Below, piece after piece: positions 56,893-64,000 of a DNA stretch of 64,000 nucleotides. Numbering within the stretch: position 1 is the stretch's first letter; each line of letters begins with the position of its first letter. The DNA is from Streptomyces griseoluteus (lineage in GTDB: Bacteria; Actinomycetota; Actinomycetes; Streptomycetales; Streptomycetaceae). The notes beneath the pieces were generated by a model. It was not told the DNA's origin. It saw only the letters and a program-made list of their open reading frames with translations, and ran no database searches. The position numbers were made by a program, and so were the translations under genes. The stretch spans positions 26,634 through 90,633 of the forward strand of contig JOBE01000027.1 in assembly GCA_000717735.1 (NCBI GenBank), given 5' to 3'.

Positions 56893-57054
56893 GTGGAGAA
56901 CTACCGGCTGGCATGGACGCAGGACGGACGGGACGGACGTCAGGTCTCCGCCGTCACCTACGGTCTGTCCGCTGCCGAGGACTACAAGCTCCTCAAGGAA
57001 GCCCAGGATGGCGTCACCGACGTCGAGATCGTTCCAGTGAAGCCCGGCGGGTAA
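56893..57054 (+). CDS. 53-aa damage-inducible small protein
   Basis: GTG 56893 with AGGAGGA. Reads V-E-N-Y-R-L-A-W-T-Q-D-G..., a single small beta/alpha unit (AEDYKLLKEAQDGVTDVEIV). Behind a RecA-NDp-like promoter. Function unknown. Confidence 0.6.
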   Translation: MENYRLAWTQDGRDGRQVSAVTYGLSAAEDYKLLKEAQDGVTDVEIVPVKPGG

Positions 57055-57068
57055 CCGGCGCCCGGACG

Positions 57069-57091
57069 TTGTCAGTGGCGGCTCGTAGCGT
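57069..57091 (+). promoter_or_regulatory. RecA-NDp promoter, consensus
   Basis: TTGTCAGTGGC, GGCTCG, TAGCGT: a complete match to the actinobacterial DNA-damage promoter. It is located just upstream of the 86-aa gene, and Ku follows. Confidence 0.82.
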
Positions 57092-57143
57092 CGTAAGCAC
57101 GAAGGCCGGGACCCGCCCGGCCAGGCGACGCAAGGAGTCGGTC

Positions 57144-57404
57144 ATGGGTGAGATAACGGTCAGCGCGCAAGACATGGACCACCTCCTGTGCGACCCCGCG
57201 AGCGCGTACGGCACCCCGTACCAGCAGGCCTACGCCGAGCTCGCCGCCTCGCACCGCGGCCGGCCGACCGCCGAGATCGTGCCGCTGCTCCGTGCCGCCG
57301 CCGACCGTGCGCTCCTCGGCTTCACCGACGCCGACCTCGCCGAGCAGGCCTGGGCGATCAGCAGCGGCGCCCCGTACGAGCTCCGCGTCCGCGTCACCCG
57401 GTAG
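57144..57404 (+). CDS. 86-aa damage-inducible protein
   Basis: ATG 57144 with AAGGAG; TSS predicted about 45 bases upst. Helical (SAYGTPYQQAYAELAASHRG, ALLGFTDADLAEQAWAIS). Lies between the consensus damage promoter and Ku, so probably in the same transcript. Function unknown. Confidence 0.62.
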   Translation: MGEITVSAQDMDHLLCDPASAYGTPYQQAYAELAASHRGRPTAEIVPLLRAAADRALLGFTDADLAEQAWAISSGAPYELRVRVTR

Positions 57405-57479
57405 GCCCGGAGGAGTGCGATCACGGGCCTGGGCTGCGTAGCCTGGAAGCACGTCCAGGGGGGTCCTGAAGGAGTACGG

Positions 57480-58391
57480 ATGCCCCGACCCCTATGGTCC
57501 GGAGCGGTGTCGTTTGGCCTGGTCACGGTGCCTATCAAGCTGGAGGCCGCGACCGAGAAGCACGACGTCTCACTGCGGCAGGTGCACCTGGAGGACGACG
57601 GTCGCGTCCGGTACCGCAAGACCTGCGAGATCGACGGCCAGGTCCTGGCCGAGGACGAGATCGGCAAGGGCTACGAGGTCCACAAGGACGCGGTCATCCC
57701 GATCACCGACGCGGACCTCGCGAACATGCCGCTGCCGACGGCGAAAGCCATCGAGATCGTGGCGTTCATCGACCGGGCCGCCGTCGACCCCGTCCAGTAC
57801 GGCGCCGGCTCGTACTACCTCACCGCTGACGGCCCGGTGGCCGCGAAGCCGTACGTCCTGCTCAGGCAGGCACTGGAGCGCAACGAGAAGGTCGCCGTCG
57901 CCAAGTTCGCCCTGCGCGGGCGCGAGCGCCTGGGCCTGCTCCGCCCCCTGGGTGACGCCCTGCTGCTGTCCGGGCTGCACTGGGCCGATGAGATCCGCTC
58001 CCCCGCCGAGCTCGCCCCACCGGACACCGAGCTGACCGACGAGGAGATCGAGGGTGCCCTCACCCTGATGAACACCATGGCCACCGGCCGCCTGGACGAC
58101 CTCGGTGACGAGCTCACCGACCACTACACCGAGGCACTCCATGAGGTGATCGCGGCGAAGGCTGAGCACCGGGCCCCGCAGCCGGTCGCGGAGAGCCATG
58201 AGCCGGTCGGAAAGGTCGTCGACCTGATGGCGGCGCTGGAGAAGTCGGTCGCCGAGGCCCGCGAGCGCCGCGGCGAGACCGATTCCGGGGGCGAGGCGAC
58301 GGTGCACGAGATGCCGAAGCCAAAGAAGGCAGCAGCGAAGAAGACCGCACCGAAGAAGACGTCAACGCCGCGGCGCCGGAAGACGGCCTGA
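57480..58391 (+). CDS. ku: Ku-type DNA end-binding protein
   Basis: 303 residues, ATG 57480 with GAAGGAG. The bacterial Ku core (about 3-195) is clear: PLWSGAVSFGLVTVPIKL, YRKTCEIDGQVL, GSYYLTADG, YVLLRQALERNEKVAVAKF. The C-terminal extension ends with a Lys-rich tail (KKAAAKKTAPKKT), as in Ku proteins that promote end joining. No ligase D is in the window, so a host ligase would be the partner. Ku is rare in phages; mycobacteriophages Omega and Corndog are known cases, where it helps genome circularisation. Confidence 0.95.
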   Translation: MPRPLWSGAVSFGLVTVPIKLEAATEKHDVSLRQVHLEDDGRVRYRKTCEIDGQVLAEDEIGKGYEVHKDAVIPITDADLANMPLPTAKAIEIVAFIDRAAVDPVQYGAGSYYLTADGPVAAKPYVLLRQALERNEKVAVAKFALRGRERLGLLRPLGDALLLSGLHWADEIRSPAELAPPDTELTDEEIEGALTLMNTMATGRLDDLGDELTDHYTEALHEVIAAKAEHRAPQPVAESHEPVGKVVDLMAALEKSVAEARERRGETDSGGEATVHEMPKPKKAAAKKTAPKKTSTPRRRKTA

Positions 58392-58393
58392 GG

Positions 58394-58783
58394 TCAGGGG
58401 AACTCGACCTCTGGAGCCGGCGCACGCCCTCCGTCGGGCCGCGTGACGCCAAGGCTTCCCCACGGGGAGCAGATGTCGCACATCTGCAGGTCCGGGTACT
58501 CCTCGGCCGCAGCCAGGACCCCGTCGCGGTCCAGGAGCTCCCCAGCCCCGTACTTGGCCCTGAGGCCGCAGTTGCCCCGGTGGAGGACCGGATGGCCCTC
58601 GGCGGCCCGCGGCGCCGAGATCACCCACGCCTGCTCGCGGCGCGCGACCTCCCTGCGCCGCTTCTCCTCCGCGACCTCGCGCTCCAGGTCCCGGATCTCC
58701 CGCTCCGTGGTCACGGCCTGGTACCGCAGCCACTCCAGCAGCGTCCGCTTCTTCTCCAGCCGGGCGGCTATCGGCAGGCCCAT
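58394..58783 (-). CDS. 129-aa coiled-coil Cys-containing protein
   Basis: ATG 58783 after AGGGG (a GTG at 58801 overlapping the upstream stop by GTGA would add six residues). N-terminal coiled coil (AARLEKKRTLLEWLRYQAVT, EIRDLEREVAEEKRRREVA) and C-terminal Cys pairs (HRGNCGL, QMCDICSPWG). Convergent with Ku. Unknown function. Confidence 0.6.
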   Translation of the reverse strand: MGLPIAARLEKKRTLLEWLRYQAVTTEREIRDLEREVAEEKRRREVARREQAWVISAPRAAEGHPVLHRGNCGLRAKYGAGELLDRDGVLAAAEEYPDLQMCDICSPWGSLGVTRPDGGRAPAPEVEFP

Positions 58784-58797
58784 GACGGCACCCCTGC

Positions 58798-59196
58798 TCA
58801 CGCCGCCTCGGCGGCCGCGGGCTGGCCGTCAGCCACGGCCAGGACATCGGGGTGGGACTGTAGGGCGGTGCGGGCCTCGATGACCATCGGCCCGCGCTCC
58901 AGGGTGCTCCAGAAGACGTGGGTGACGACAGCGGTCGACAGGTCCCGAATGAGGGCGCGCAGCCGCTCATCTTCAGCGCGCTGCTCCGGGGTGTAGCCCG
59001 GGGACGGAGCTCGCCCATCGGAGATGACGGCATTGGTGGTGCTGTTCACAACGGGCTCCCATCCGGGCATCGGCTCGACGGACCACGGAAGGGTCCGGCA
59101 CAGCGCCTCATGCTCGGCTCGGGCACGGTACAGCCGGGCCTGGAGCTCGGTGAGGTCCGCCGGGAAAGGGAAGGGGGTGGTGTCGTTCGCGCTCAC
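58798..59196 (-). CDS. 132-aa hypothetical protein
   Basis: GTG 59196. Helical start (LTELQARLYRARAEHEALCR), loop with PMPGWEPVVN, then helices (ALIRDLSTAVVTHVFWSTLE). Overlaps the coiled-coil gene by GTGA; divergent from the WG-repeat micropeptide. No domain known. Confidence 0.55.
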   Translation of the reverse strand: MSANDTTPFPFPADLTELQARLYRARAEHEALCRTLPWSVEPMPGWEPVVNSTTNAVISDGRAPSPGYTPEQRAEDERLRALIRDLSTAVVTHVFWSTLERGPMVIEARTALQSHPDVLAVADGQPAAAEAA

Positions 59197-59309
59197 ACCA
59201 GGAAACGTACCTCTGTTCGATTTCCGGAGGCTAGTCGTACACACCACCTGCGACTACGGTCACCCAGACGGGCCAGCACCCGCAGCCCGCAACACGGGAG
59301 GGGACCCTC

Positions 59310-59426
59310 ATGAGCGACATCGGATGGGGCATCGTGGCCGACCCGGGCTGGGGCCTGGCCGACCCGGAGTGGGGCGTAGCGCGAGAACCCGAGTGGGGCG
59401 CGGCCGGCGACCCGAACTGGGGCTGA
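59310..59426 (+). CDS. 38-aa Trp-Gly repeat micropeptide
   Basis: ATG 59310 with GGGAGGGG seven bases upstream. The peptide is M-S-D-I-GWGIVADP then GWGLADP, EWGVAREP, EWGAAGDP and NWG: five x-WG units spaced 7-8 residues apart. Flanked by a terminator nine bases later, so it is its own transcription unit. Repeated W-G pattern without signal peptide; could be a RiPP-like precursor, adhesive/oligomerising peptide or regulator. Not recognised. Confidence 0.55.
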   Translation: MSDIGWGIVADPGWGLADPEWGVAREPEWGAAGDPNWG

Positions 59427-59434
59427 AACGCGAA

Positions 59435-59468
59435 CGGCCCGCGCCCAAGACTTCTTGGACGCGGGCCG
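59435..59468. terminator. bidirectional terminator after micropeptide
   Basis: CGGCCCGCG/CGCGGGCCG with inner CCAAG/CTTGG, between the micropeptide and the convergent HTH gene. Confidence 0.75.
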
Positions 59469-59483
59469 ATCAACACGGCTTCC

Positions 59484-60338
59484 TTACACGGACGCCAGAC
59501 GCTCGCCCCGAGCCGTCAGATCCACGTCAATGACTTCCTCGACCTCATCCGACACATCCTGCTCAGCCGGGCTGATCGTAAGCAGCCGCTTCGCGGCCAG
59601 CTGGTGCATCAGGCCCACGATCGCCATGCTCTTCCCGGCTCCCGCCATGAGATGGAGGCGCATCCCCGTCTCCTCGGCAGCGAGCGTTTCTACGCGCATG
59701 ACGTCCTCAATCGGGCCGCTCAGGGCGCGAGCGTGTGCGTGCAGCAGATCGAGCAAGCAGCCCGCGTCACGTTCGCCGTGAACGATCGCGTTGCGTGCGA
59801 TACTCAGCGCGGCCAGGAGGTCACGCTCGGCGCTCGACAGGTCGACGGGCTTCGGCGGCCGACCGCCCCGCCGCTCCCAGCGCCGCTCGAACGCCTCGAC
59901 CTGCTCCTTCACGTAGACCGGGCCGGCCTTCAGGCGCGCCACGGCGGGCGGAAAGTCTTCGCGGTCCGTGAGCTGCTTGGCACGGGGGCGGCTGACGCCG
60001 AGCATCTCGGCGATCTCGGCGACGCCAACCAGGGCGGGAATGGCGGGCTCGGCGTTGCGCCGGTCCAGTTCCTGCTCGGTCATGGCCTCGATGCCGACAA
60101 CCGGGGCCTTCAGGCCGAGGTCGCGGGCGGCGGCCGTGACGTCCTTGAGGCCGGCGTCGGTGGCGTGCCTGACGGTGGACGCTTCGATGAAGAGCTGAAC
60201 GGTCAGGTTGCCATTGGGGGCGGTGCCGATGGCGGGCGCGGTTCCTGCGAGGCGATCGTGGTCGAGAAGCGCGTCGTAGAGGTCGTCCGGAGCATCGCGG
60301 TGGCCGAGCTCGACGTAGATGCTCCAGGCCTGGGTCAT
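59484..60338 (-). CDS. HicA-associated HTH protein (candidate antitoxin)
   Basis: 284 residues. N-terminal alpha/beta region (1-90, AWSIYVELGHRDAPDDLYDA, GNLTVQLFIEASTVRHATDA). AlpA-like HTH (about 104-145, LVGVAEIAEMLGVSRPRAKQ), then a basic helix RRGGRPPKPV and a long helical C-terminus. It follows the HicA-like toxin as in hicAB order but is twice the size of HicB. A regulator-antitoxin role is inferred. Confidence 0.6.
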   Translation of the reverse strand: MTQAWSIYVELGHRDAPDDLYDALLDHDRLAGTAPAIGTAPNGNLTVQLFIEASTVRHATDAGLKDVTAAARDLGLKAPVVGIEAMTEQELDRRNAEPAIPALVGVAEIAEMLGVSRPRAKQLTDREDFPPAVARLKAGPVYVKEQVEAFERRWERRGGRPPKPVDLSSAERDLLAALSIARNAIVHGERDAGCLLDLLHAHARALSGPIEDVMRVETLAAEETGMRLHLMAGAGKSMAIVGLMHQLAAKRLLTISPAEQDVSDEVEEVIDVDLTARGERLASV

Positions 60339-60411
60339 GGTCGTCTCCGTTCGTGTCGTGATTCAAGGGCGGTGGTGTGGCCCGCCCGAATATCCGGGCG
60401 GGCCGCATGGT

Positions 60412-60609
60412 CTACGGGATGAATCCGTGTCGCTTCATGTGCGCGATGCAGTTGAGGAGGCTTCGCCTGTCCGAAGGAGTGCCCGGGAGGGTGGTGACCC
60501 GCACTCCGCCCTTTTTCACCAGCCAGTGACCGTTCTTGGTCGGAGTGACCTCGAAGCCCTGACTCTCCGCCTTCCTGATCAGCTGCTGGACGTCCCGCTT
60601 GCTGCTCAC
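60412..60609 (-). CDS. HicA-like toxin
   Basis: 65 residues, GTG 60609. SKRDVQQLIRKAESQGFEVT, then NGHWLV with the catalytic-type His, and LPGTPSDRRSLLNCIAHMKR, which fits the HicA double-stranded-RNA-binding fold of mRNA interferases. Toxin precedes partner gene, as in hicAB operons. Upstream direct repeats CCCTTAACA are candidate autoregulatory sites. Confidence 0.8.
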   Translation of the reverse strand: MSSKRDVQQLIRKAESQGFEVTPTKNGHWLVKKGGVRVTTLPGTPSDRRSLLNCIAHMKRHGFIP

Positions 60610-60627
60610 CTTGACCTTACCCCCATT

Positions 60628-60670
60628 CCCTTAACACCGTCTAGAGATACTGTGACAGAAACCCTTAACA
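60628..60670. promoter_or_regulatory. direct repeats upstream of the HicA-like gene
   Basis: CCCTTAACA at 60628-60636 and 60662-60670, 34 bases apart in an AT-richer segment. Candidate operator in the promoter of the toxin operon. Confidence 0.45.
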
Positions 60671-60805
60671 TCGTCAACCGTTTCCCGTCCCGGTGAGATC
60701 CGCACGGCACAACAAGCGGCGTGACAGATAGTTACGAATCACGACGCCTTACTGGTGAGTACGGGTCTCGGCCCCGCCAGGAAGGAGACCCGACAGCCAG
60801 TTCGG

Positions 60806-61285
60806 CTACGCAGCGTCCTGCTCCGGGCGCGGCGGCCGTATCAGTCCCGCGCCGATCGCGAGCGCCACAGCGTGCGCCCGGTCCCGCGCACCAAGGCGCC
60901 GCATGACGTCCCGCATCCGCTCCGCCGCCCAGTACTCCGAGCGCCCCATGCGCCGGCCCACTTCCGCGTTCGTGCACCCCTGAGCCACCAGTCCCAGCAC
61001 CTCGACGAGGACCGGCGGGACGACCACCGCAGGCGGAGGATCCAGCAGCCCGAGCTGACCCGCCACGTGCACGGCGTTCACCGTGTTCGCGGCGCCGAGC
61101 CGCGTGAACGTACGGGACAGCACGGAATGCACCCCGGTCGTGGAGAGGAACAGGGCGGCCCCGATGTCCCGGAGCCGCTCCCCGCGGGCCACCCTCCGCA
61201 GAATGTCGACCTCGCGGTCGGTCAGGTACGGGACGGGCCCGCCACCAGCCGGTGACGGGCCCGCCGCGCTGCTCGTACGGGTCAT
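60806..61285 (-). CDS. protein with two LuxR-type HTH units
   Basis: 159 residues, ATG 61285 overlapping the exonuclease stop by ATGA. Two HTH units: about 18-75 (LTDREVDILRRVARGERLRD, FLSTTGVHSVLSRTFTRLG) and about 95-145 (LGLVAQGCTNAEVGRRMGRS, RMRDVMRRLGARDRAHAV). No receiver domain. Tandem HTH phage regulators of this type occur in Streptomyces phages; target unknown. Confidence 0.72.
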   Translation of the reverse strand: MTRTSSAAGPSPAGGGPVPYLTDREVDILRRVARGERLRDIGAALFLSTTGVHSVLSRTFTRLGAANTVNAVHVAGQLGLLDPPPAVVVPPVLVEVLGLVAQGCTNAEVGRRMGRSEYWAAERMRDVMRRLGARDRAHAVALAIGAGLIRPPRPEQDAA

Positions 61286-61881
61286 GCCGATCGCTCCTCC
61301 GCCAGGCCAAGGAGGTGCTCGTGGATCAGCCGGCTGTACTCGGCGTCCGCGAGCGCGTGGTGCTCCCCAGCCCGCTGCTCGGGCAGCCGCGGGTTCCCGG
61401 CATCGACGATGAGGGCCTGGAGCTCGGTGAACCACTGCGGGATGTACTGCGGCATGACGGGCCAGTTGTTGTCCCAGAGCATGTGGAGCCGGCCGATGTC
61501 CTGGCCGCCGTAGTACGCGTACAGGCGGGTCTCCGACGCATGGGTGTCGGCGAAGTAGCGGGACACCTCGGAACGGATCGTCTCGAGCGGCTTCACATCG
61601 GCGTGGGCCCAGTCCACCTGCCACTCGACCACGACGGAGCTGCCGACTGTGTTCCCGAACGGGTTCGGAGTGGCGTCGACGGACTCTCGTGTGCGCGGCA
61701 GGTAGGGGACCACGTGGTTACGCATCCACGTGTTCCGCAGCAGCGCGTCCGCGTCGACGTCGCGGTTCACGGCGTAGTACGAGCGGTTCTGGTCGTCGGT
61801 GAGGCCGATGGAGACGAGACCGCGGTTGGTGGGATCGGCGGGCAGGAACTCGGTGTCGAGGTAGACGCGGCGAACGCGCAC
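61282..61881 (-). CDS. Rv2179c-like 3'-5' exoribonuclease
   Basis: 199 residues, GTG 61881 with GAAGGAG. DEDD-type residues: YLDTEFLP (Asp/Glu near the start), GGQDIGRLHML, and HHALADAEYSRL (final Asp). Rv2179c-like enzymes are RNase T-related; this one probably trims RNA. Cotranscribed with the double LuxR-HTH gene. An RNA-processing or host-takeover role is possible. Confidence 0.78.
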   Translation of the reverse strand: MRVRRVYLDTEFLPADPTNRGLVSIGLTDDQNRSYYAVNRDVDADALLRNTWMRNHVVPYLPRTRESVDATPNPFGNTVGSSVVVEWQVDWAHADVKPLETIRSEVSRYFADTHASETRLYAYYGGQDIGRLHMLWDNNWPVMPQYIPQWFTELQALIVDAGNPRLPEQRAGEHHALADAEYSRLIHEHLLGLAEERSA

Positions 61882-61895
61882 GGGGGCTCCTTCGG

Positions 61896-62069
61896 TCAAA
61901 GGGTGGGGACGACGTCGGTGATGGGGCGGGTCTGCGGTACGGCCGGGCCGCCACACGGCCGGCCGTGGTCCGCGAGCGGGAACGCCAACGGGGCATGCAG
62001 GTCGAGGAACGCCTGCAAGTCGGGGTCGACCGCCGGCGAGTCGTACGGGGCCGCTGCATCGGGCTGCAT
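61896..62069 (-). CDS. 57-aa small protein
   Basis: ATG 62069 overlapping the previous stop (TGATG): M-Q-P-D-A-A-A-P-Y-D-S-P... Pro/Asp-rich with DLQAFLDLHAPLAFPLADHG. Real by coupling, no family. Confidence 0.5.
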   Translation of the reverse strand: MQPDAAAPYDSPAVDPDLQAFLDLHAPLAFPLADHGRPCGGPAVPQTRPITDVVPTL

Positions 62070-62398
62070 CACGCCTGGTCCTTCGAGTCGGGATGGGCGT
62101 CAGGGATGGACAGGTCGCGGCTGCCCTGAGTGAGCCAGGAGGTGAGCGGCTGGCGGCTGTTGCCGAGGGGGCAGGGGGCGTCGTTGGGGCACGGCTTGTC
62201 GCGGGCTTCCTGGCAGAGCTCCAAGGAGCGGCGGCCGGAAGTGAAGCTGGGGTGGCCTTCGTCGTCGCGGTCAGGGTCGCGGGCGACGATCCAGTCGGGG
62301 CCGACGGCTTCGATGCGGACGCAGTGGTAGTGGTCGCGGCCGAAGGCGCCGTGGGCGAAGCCATGGATGATGTCGCCGGGGGTGAGGGGCGCGGTCAC
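62069..62398 (-). CDS. 109-aa hypothetical protein
   Basis: GTG 62398. Beta-rich N-terminus (GDIIHGFAHGAFGRDHYHCVRI) and a Cys cluster (ELCQEARDKPCPNDAPCPLG) that may bind zinc. Cotranscribed with neighbours by overlaps. Function unknown. Confidence 0.58.
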   Translation of the reverse strand: MTAPLTPGDIIHGFAHGAFGRDHYHCVRIEAVGPDWIVARDPDRDDEGHPSFTSGRRSLELCQEARDKPCPNDAPCPLGNSRQPLTSWLTQGSRDLSIPDAHPDSKDQA

Positions 62399-62640
62399 AT
62401 CTGGTCCTTGGGGCCGGGGGTGGGCTGTTCGAGGACGTAGCCGGTACGCCGGGGCTGGCCGGTCTTGGTGACGCGGCTGGCGTGGAGGTTGCGGATGAGG
62501 ACCCAGCGGGCGCGCTTGCCGGTGTCTGCATCTACGACCCAGGCGTGGTTGTGGCCAGGGGTGAAGCTCTCGATGCGGATGCGGATGGTTGCGTTCTCGG
62601 TGCGGTCGTAGCGTCGGTAGGTCTGGCCGGGCTGGATCAC
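62395..62640 (-). CDS. 81-aa basic protein
   Basis: GTG 62640. IQPGQTYRRYDRTENATIRI and HNHAWVVDADTGKRARWVLI suggest a small beta domain, similar to DNA-mimic-free actinophage proteins of unknown role. Overlaps both neighbours. Confidence 0.55.
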   Translation of the reverse strand: MIQPGQTYRRYDRTENATIRIRIESFTPGHNHAWVVDADTGKRARWVLIRNLHASRVTKTGQPRRTGYVLEQPTPGPKDQM

Positions 62641-63080
62641 GTCTGGTCCTTGGGGTTGGTGTGGGCGTGGAGGGCGGCGCGAATGCGGGTCGTAGCCGTG
62701 TTCATGCCGCACTCCCGGGCGGTGAGCGGTACGCCGTCGGCGCTCAGGGCCGCTGCGTCCAGACGGTCTAGTTCGGCGCGGACGGCGTCGAGGGCGGCCT
62801 CGGCCTTGGCGCGCCGCTGCTGCTCGTACTTCCAGCCCTCGCGGTAGCTGGCCTTCTCGTTCATCAGGACGCGGTAGTTGCGGTCCTGCTGCTCGGCGTC
62901 CAGCTCGGCCTGCTCCAGGGCGGCCTCGGCCTTCTCCGCGCGGGTCCGCTCCGTGAGGTAGTCCTTGCGGAGCCGGTCCGTCTCGCGGCCGAGCATGTCG
63001 CGCTCGTTGTAGAGCGTGGTCAGCATCGGGTCGGTGATGCTGTCGACGGTGTGCCGGCTGTCCGGGGCGGGCTGGGTCAT
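62637..63080 (-). CDS. 147-aa coiled-coil protein
   Basis: Long charged heptad region (ERDMLGRETDRLRKDYLTER, AEAALEQAELDAEQQDRNYR) with a C-terminal GVPLTARECGMNTATTRI. A structural or regulatory coiled coil typical of actinophage accessory regions. Unknown function. Confidence 0.57.
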   Translation of the reverse strand: MTQPAPDSRHTVDSITDPMLTTLYNERDMLGRETDRLRKDYLTERTRAEKAEAALEQAELDAEQQDRNYRVLMNEKASYREGWKYEQQRRAKAEAALDAVRAELDRLDAAALSADGVPLTARECGMNTATTRIRAALHAHTNPKDQT

Positions 63081-63403
63081 GGGGTGTCCTCTCCGAGGAT
63101 CTGGCGGGCGACAGCGAGGGCGTGCGCGTGGAGGGCGGGGAAGTTGTCGTTCTCCAGGTGCACCATTTCGACGGTGAGCCAGTCGGCAAGGGCCGTACCG
63201 ACGCTGGGCCCCATGAGGGCGGCAAGATCGCCGGAGGGCCCTCCAAGGCCGTTGCGGACGCCGTTGGCGTACCAGTCGGGGCGTTCGGTGAGGGCGGATT
63301 GCCAGTACGGGTTGGTGTCGACGTCGGCCTCGGCAGCGTTGGCGGCCTGGCGGAGCTTGTCGGCTGCGGTCCGGAGTTGGTCGGCGGAGCTGGGTTGGGT
63401 CAT
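63077..63403 (-). CDS. 108-aa hypothetical protein
   Basis: Helical N-terminus (QLRTAADKLRQAANAAEADV) and WYANGVRNGLGGPSG, with a late VEMVHLENDNFPALHAHALA. Overlaps the coiled-coil gene. Function unknown. Confidence 0.56.
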   Translation of the reverse strand: MTQPSSADQLRTAADKLRQAANAAEADVDTNPYWQSALTERPDWYANGVRNGLGGPSGDLAALMGPSVGTALADWLTVEMVHLENDNFPALHAHALAVARQILGEDTP

Positions 63404-64000
63404 CGGGGGGTCTCCTCGTCGGCCATGTGGTCGAGACGTGCGGCTACGGCGTGGAGCTGCTTGGCGACACGGGCCATGTCGGGGTCGTAGCTCTTGCGGG
63501 CGGTTCGGGCGGTCTCGGCGGCGTCGGCTCGGAAGGCGTCGGCGGCTTCGCGGAGGACGGCGGCGCGGTCGTTGGTCGGCTGGGTGTCGGACAACCCGGC
63601 GGCGGGCTCGTTGTCGTTGAGCGCCTGGTGCTGGCGGATGACCATGGCGGTGTAGGCGTACATCCGCTCCCGTGCGATGTCGGGGCCCTGGCCGGCCATG
63701 AGGAGGAGTTCGAACAGGTCAGCGCCGGGGTGGTTCTGCGGCTCGGTGGTGTTCGGCTCGGCGAGGTCGTCGCGGAGCGCCTGCACCCGCTCGGGGTCGA
63801 GCTCCAACCAGTACGGCTCCCGGTCCGGCCCGGAGAGGCAGATGATCCGGCTGTCGTCGTCGCTGTGGAGGACGTCACCGAGGCCCCAGCGGAGCTGCAC
63901 CGGGTCGTCGGCGGTGGTCGGGTCCGGGTCGGCGGCCGCGCGCTCGGGGTTCGTCAGGCAGGTGTCGGGATCGATGCCGTCGCAGTTGCTGCAGCTGTGC
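63400..64000 (-). CDS. 3' part of a Cys-containing phage protein, runs off right edge
   Basis: Open to the window edge. The visible part begins H-S-C-S-N-C-D-G-I-D-P-D-T-C..., a zinc-knuckle-like segment, so the GTG at 63900 is not the real start. It continues with QLRWGLGDVLHSDDDSRIIC and a helical C-terminus (ALRDDLAEPNTTEPQNHPGA, REAADAFRADAAETARTARK). Length unknown. Function not recognised. Confidence 0.6.
   Translation of the reverse strand, partial: HSCSNCDGIDPDTCLTNPERAAADPDPTTADDPVQLRWGLGDVLHSDDDSRIICLSGPDREPYWLELDPERVQALRDDLAEPNTTEPQNHPGADLFELLLMAGQGPDIARERMYAYTAMVIRQHQALNDNEPAAGLSDTQPTNDRAAVLREAADAFRADAAETARTARKSYDPDMARVAKQLHAVAARLDHMADEETPR

Noticed and set aside
57410..57480. 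Third RecA-NDp promoter directly before Ku
   Set aside because: A TAGCCT block exists but no TTGTC block lies at the correct spacing; Ku is probably read from the upstream promoter.
1..64000. tRNA, rRNA, integrase or attachment sites
   Set aside because: No cloverleaf-like or integrase-like sequence was recognised by eye; a tRNA scan and integrase profile search would be decisive.

Overview
The window is high-GC actinobacterial DNA, almost certainly from a Streptomyces temperate siphovirus. It could be an integrated prophage or a phage-plasmid. Codons end mostly in G/C, GTG starts and ATGA/GTGA overlaps are common, and the replication, transfer and regulatory genes look Streptomyces-like. 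No integrase, attachment site, tRNA, rRNA or CRISPR array was seen. A replication-initiator-like gene with internal iterons and a TraB/FtsK-type transfer cluster lie between the virion genes and the terminase, so an extrachromosomal phage-plasmid state is plausible but not proven.

Layout. (1) 1-53: the 5' end of a gene leaving the left edge behind a PafBC-type (RecA-NDp) DNA-damage promoter. (2) 227-3655, leftward: collagen-like tail and membrane proteins, holin, endolysin and a small coupled ORF. (3) 3803-25135, leftward: complete head and tail module in reverse order (portal, scaffold, decoration protein, major capsid protein, MuF-like protein, head-tail completion genes, major tail protein, frameshifted tail chaperones, tape measure, distal tail and baseplate-like proteins). 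The MuF gene carries an intein, and an intact homing-endonuclease-like gene lies on the opposite strand inside that intein. A rightward gene of unknown function (22408-23325) interrupts the module. (4) 25186-28396: membrane protein, type III polyketide synthase and an MmyB-like XRE regulator. (5) 28896-32348: leftward block of small phage proteins. (6) 32519-41363: mixed region with an anti-sigma-like ATPase, regulators, a scar between two truncated genes, the replication initiator and its iterons, and leader peptides. (7) 41551-50789, rightward: small early genes separated by hairpins, then a transfer-like cluster (polytopic membrane protein, GIY-YIG protein, large Gly-zipper protein, TraB/FtsK translocase). 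(8) 50871-56238, rightward: membrane protein, HIT and nucleoside-deoxyribosyltransferase-like genes, LuxR-type HTH protein and both terminase subunits, with a leftward lipoprotein gene in between. (9) 56465-58391: small genes and a Ku gene, with two RecA-NDp-type promoters. (10) 58394-64000, mostly leftward: a Trp-Gly-repeat micropeptide, a HicA-like toxin with an unusual partner, a double LuxR-HTH protein, an Rv2179c-like exoribonuclease and small phage proteins, the last running off the right edge.

How it fits together. A recurring two-block element, GGGGGA-N20-TACGYT, precedes the portal, the scaffold, the lysis cassette and the type III polyketide synthase. Degenerate copies precede the terminase and one further gene. 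I infer a late-promoter family that ties terminase, capsid, lysis and the polyketide synthase into one programme. A second signal, a long palindrome with a CATTGCG...CGCAATG core, precedes two rightward transcription units and is a candidate operator. DNA-damage promoters appear to drive the left-edge gene and the Ku region. Functions are inferred from sequence patterns alone; no database search was possible.
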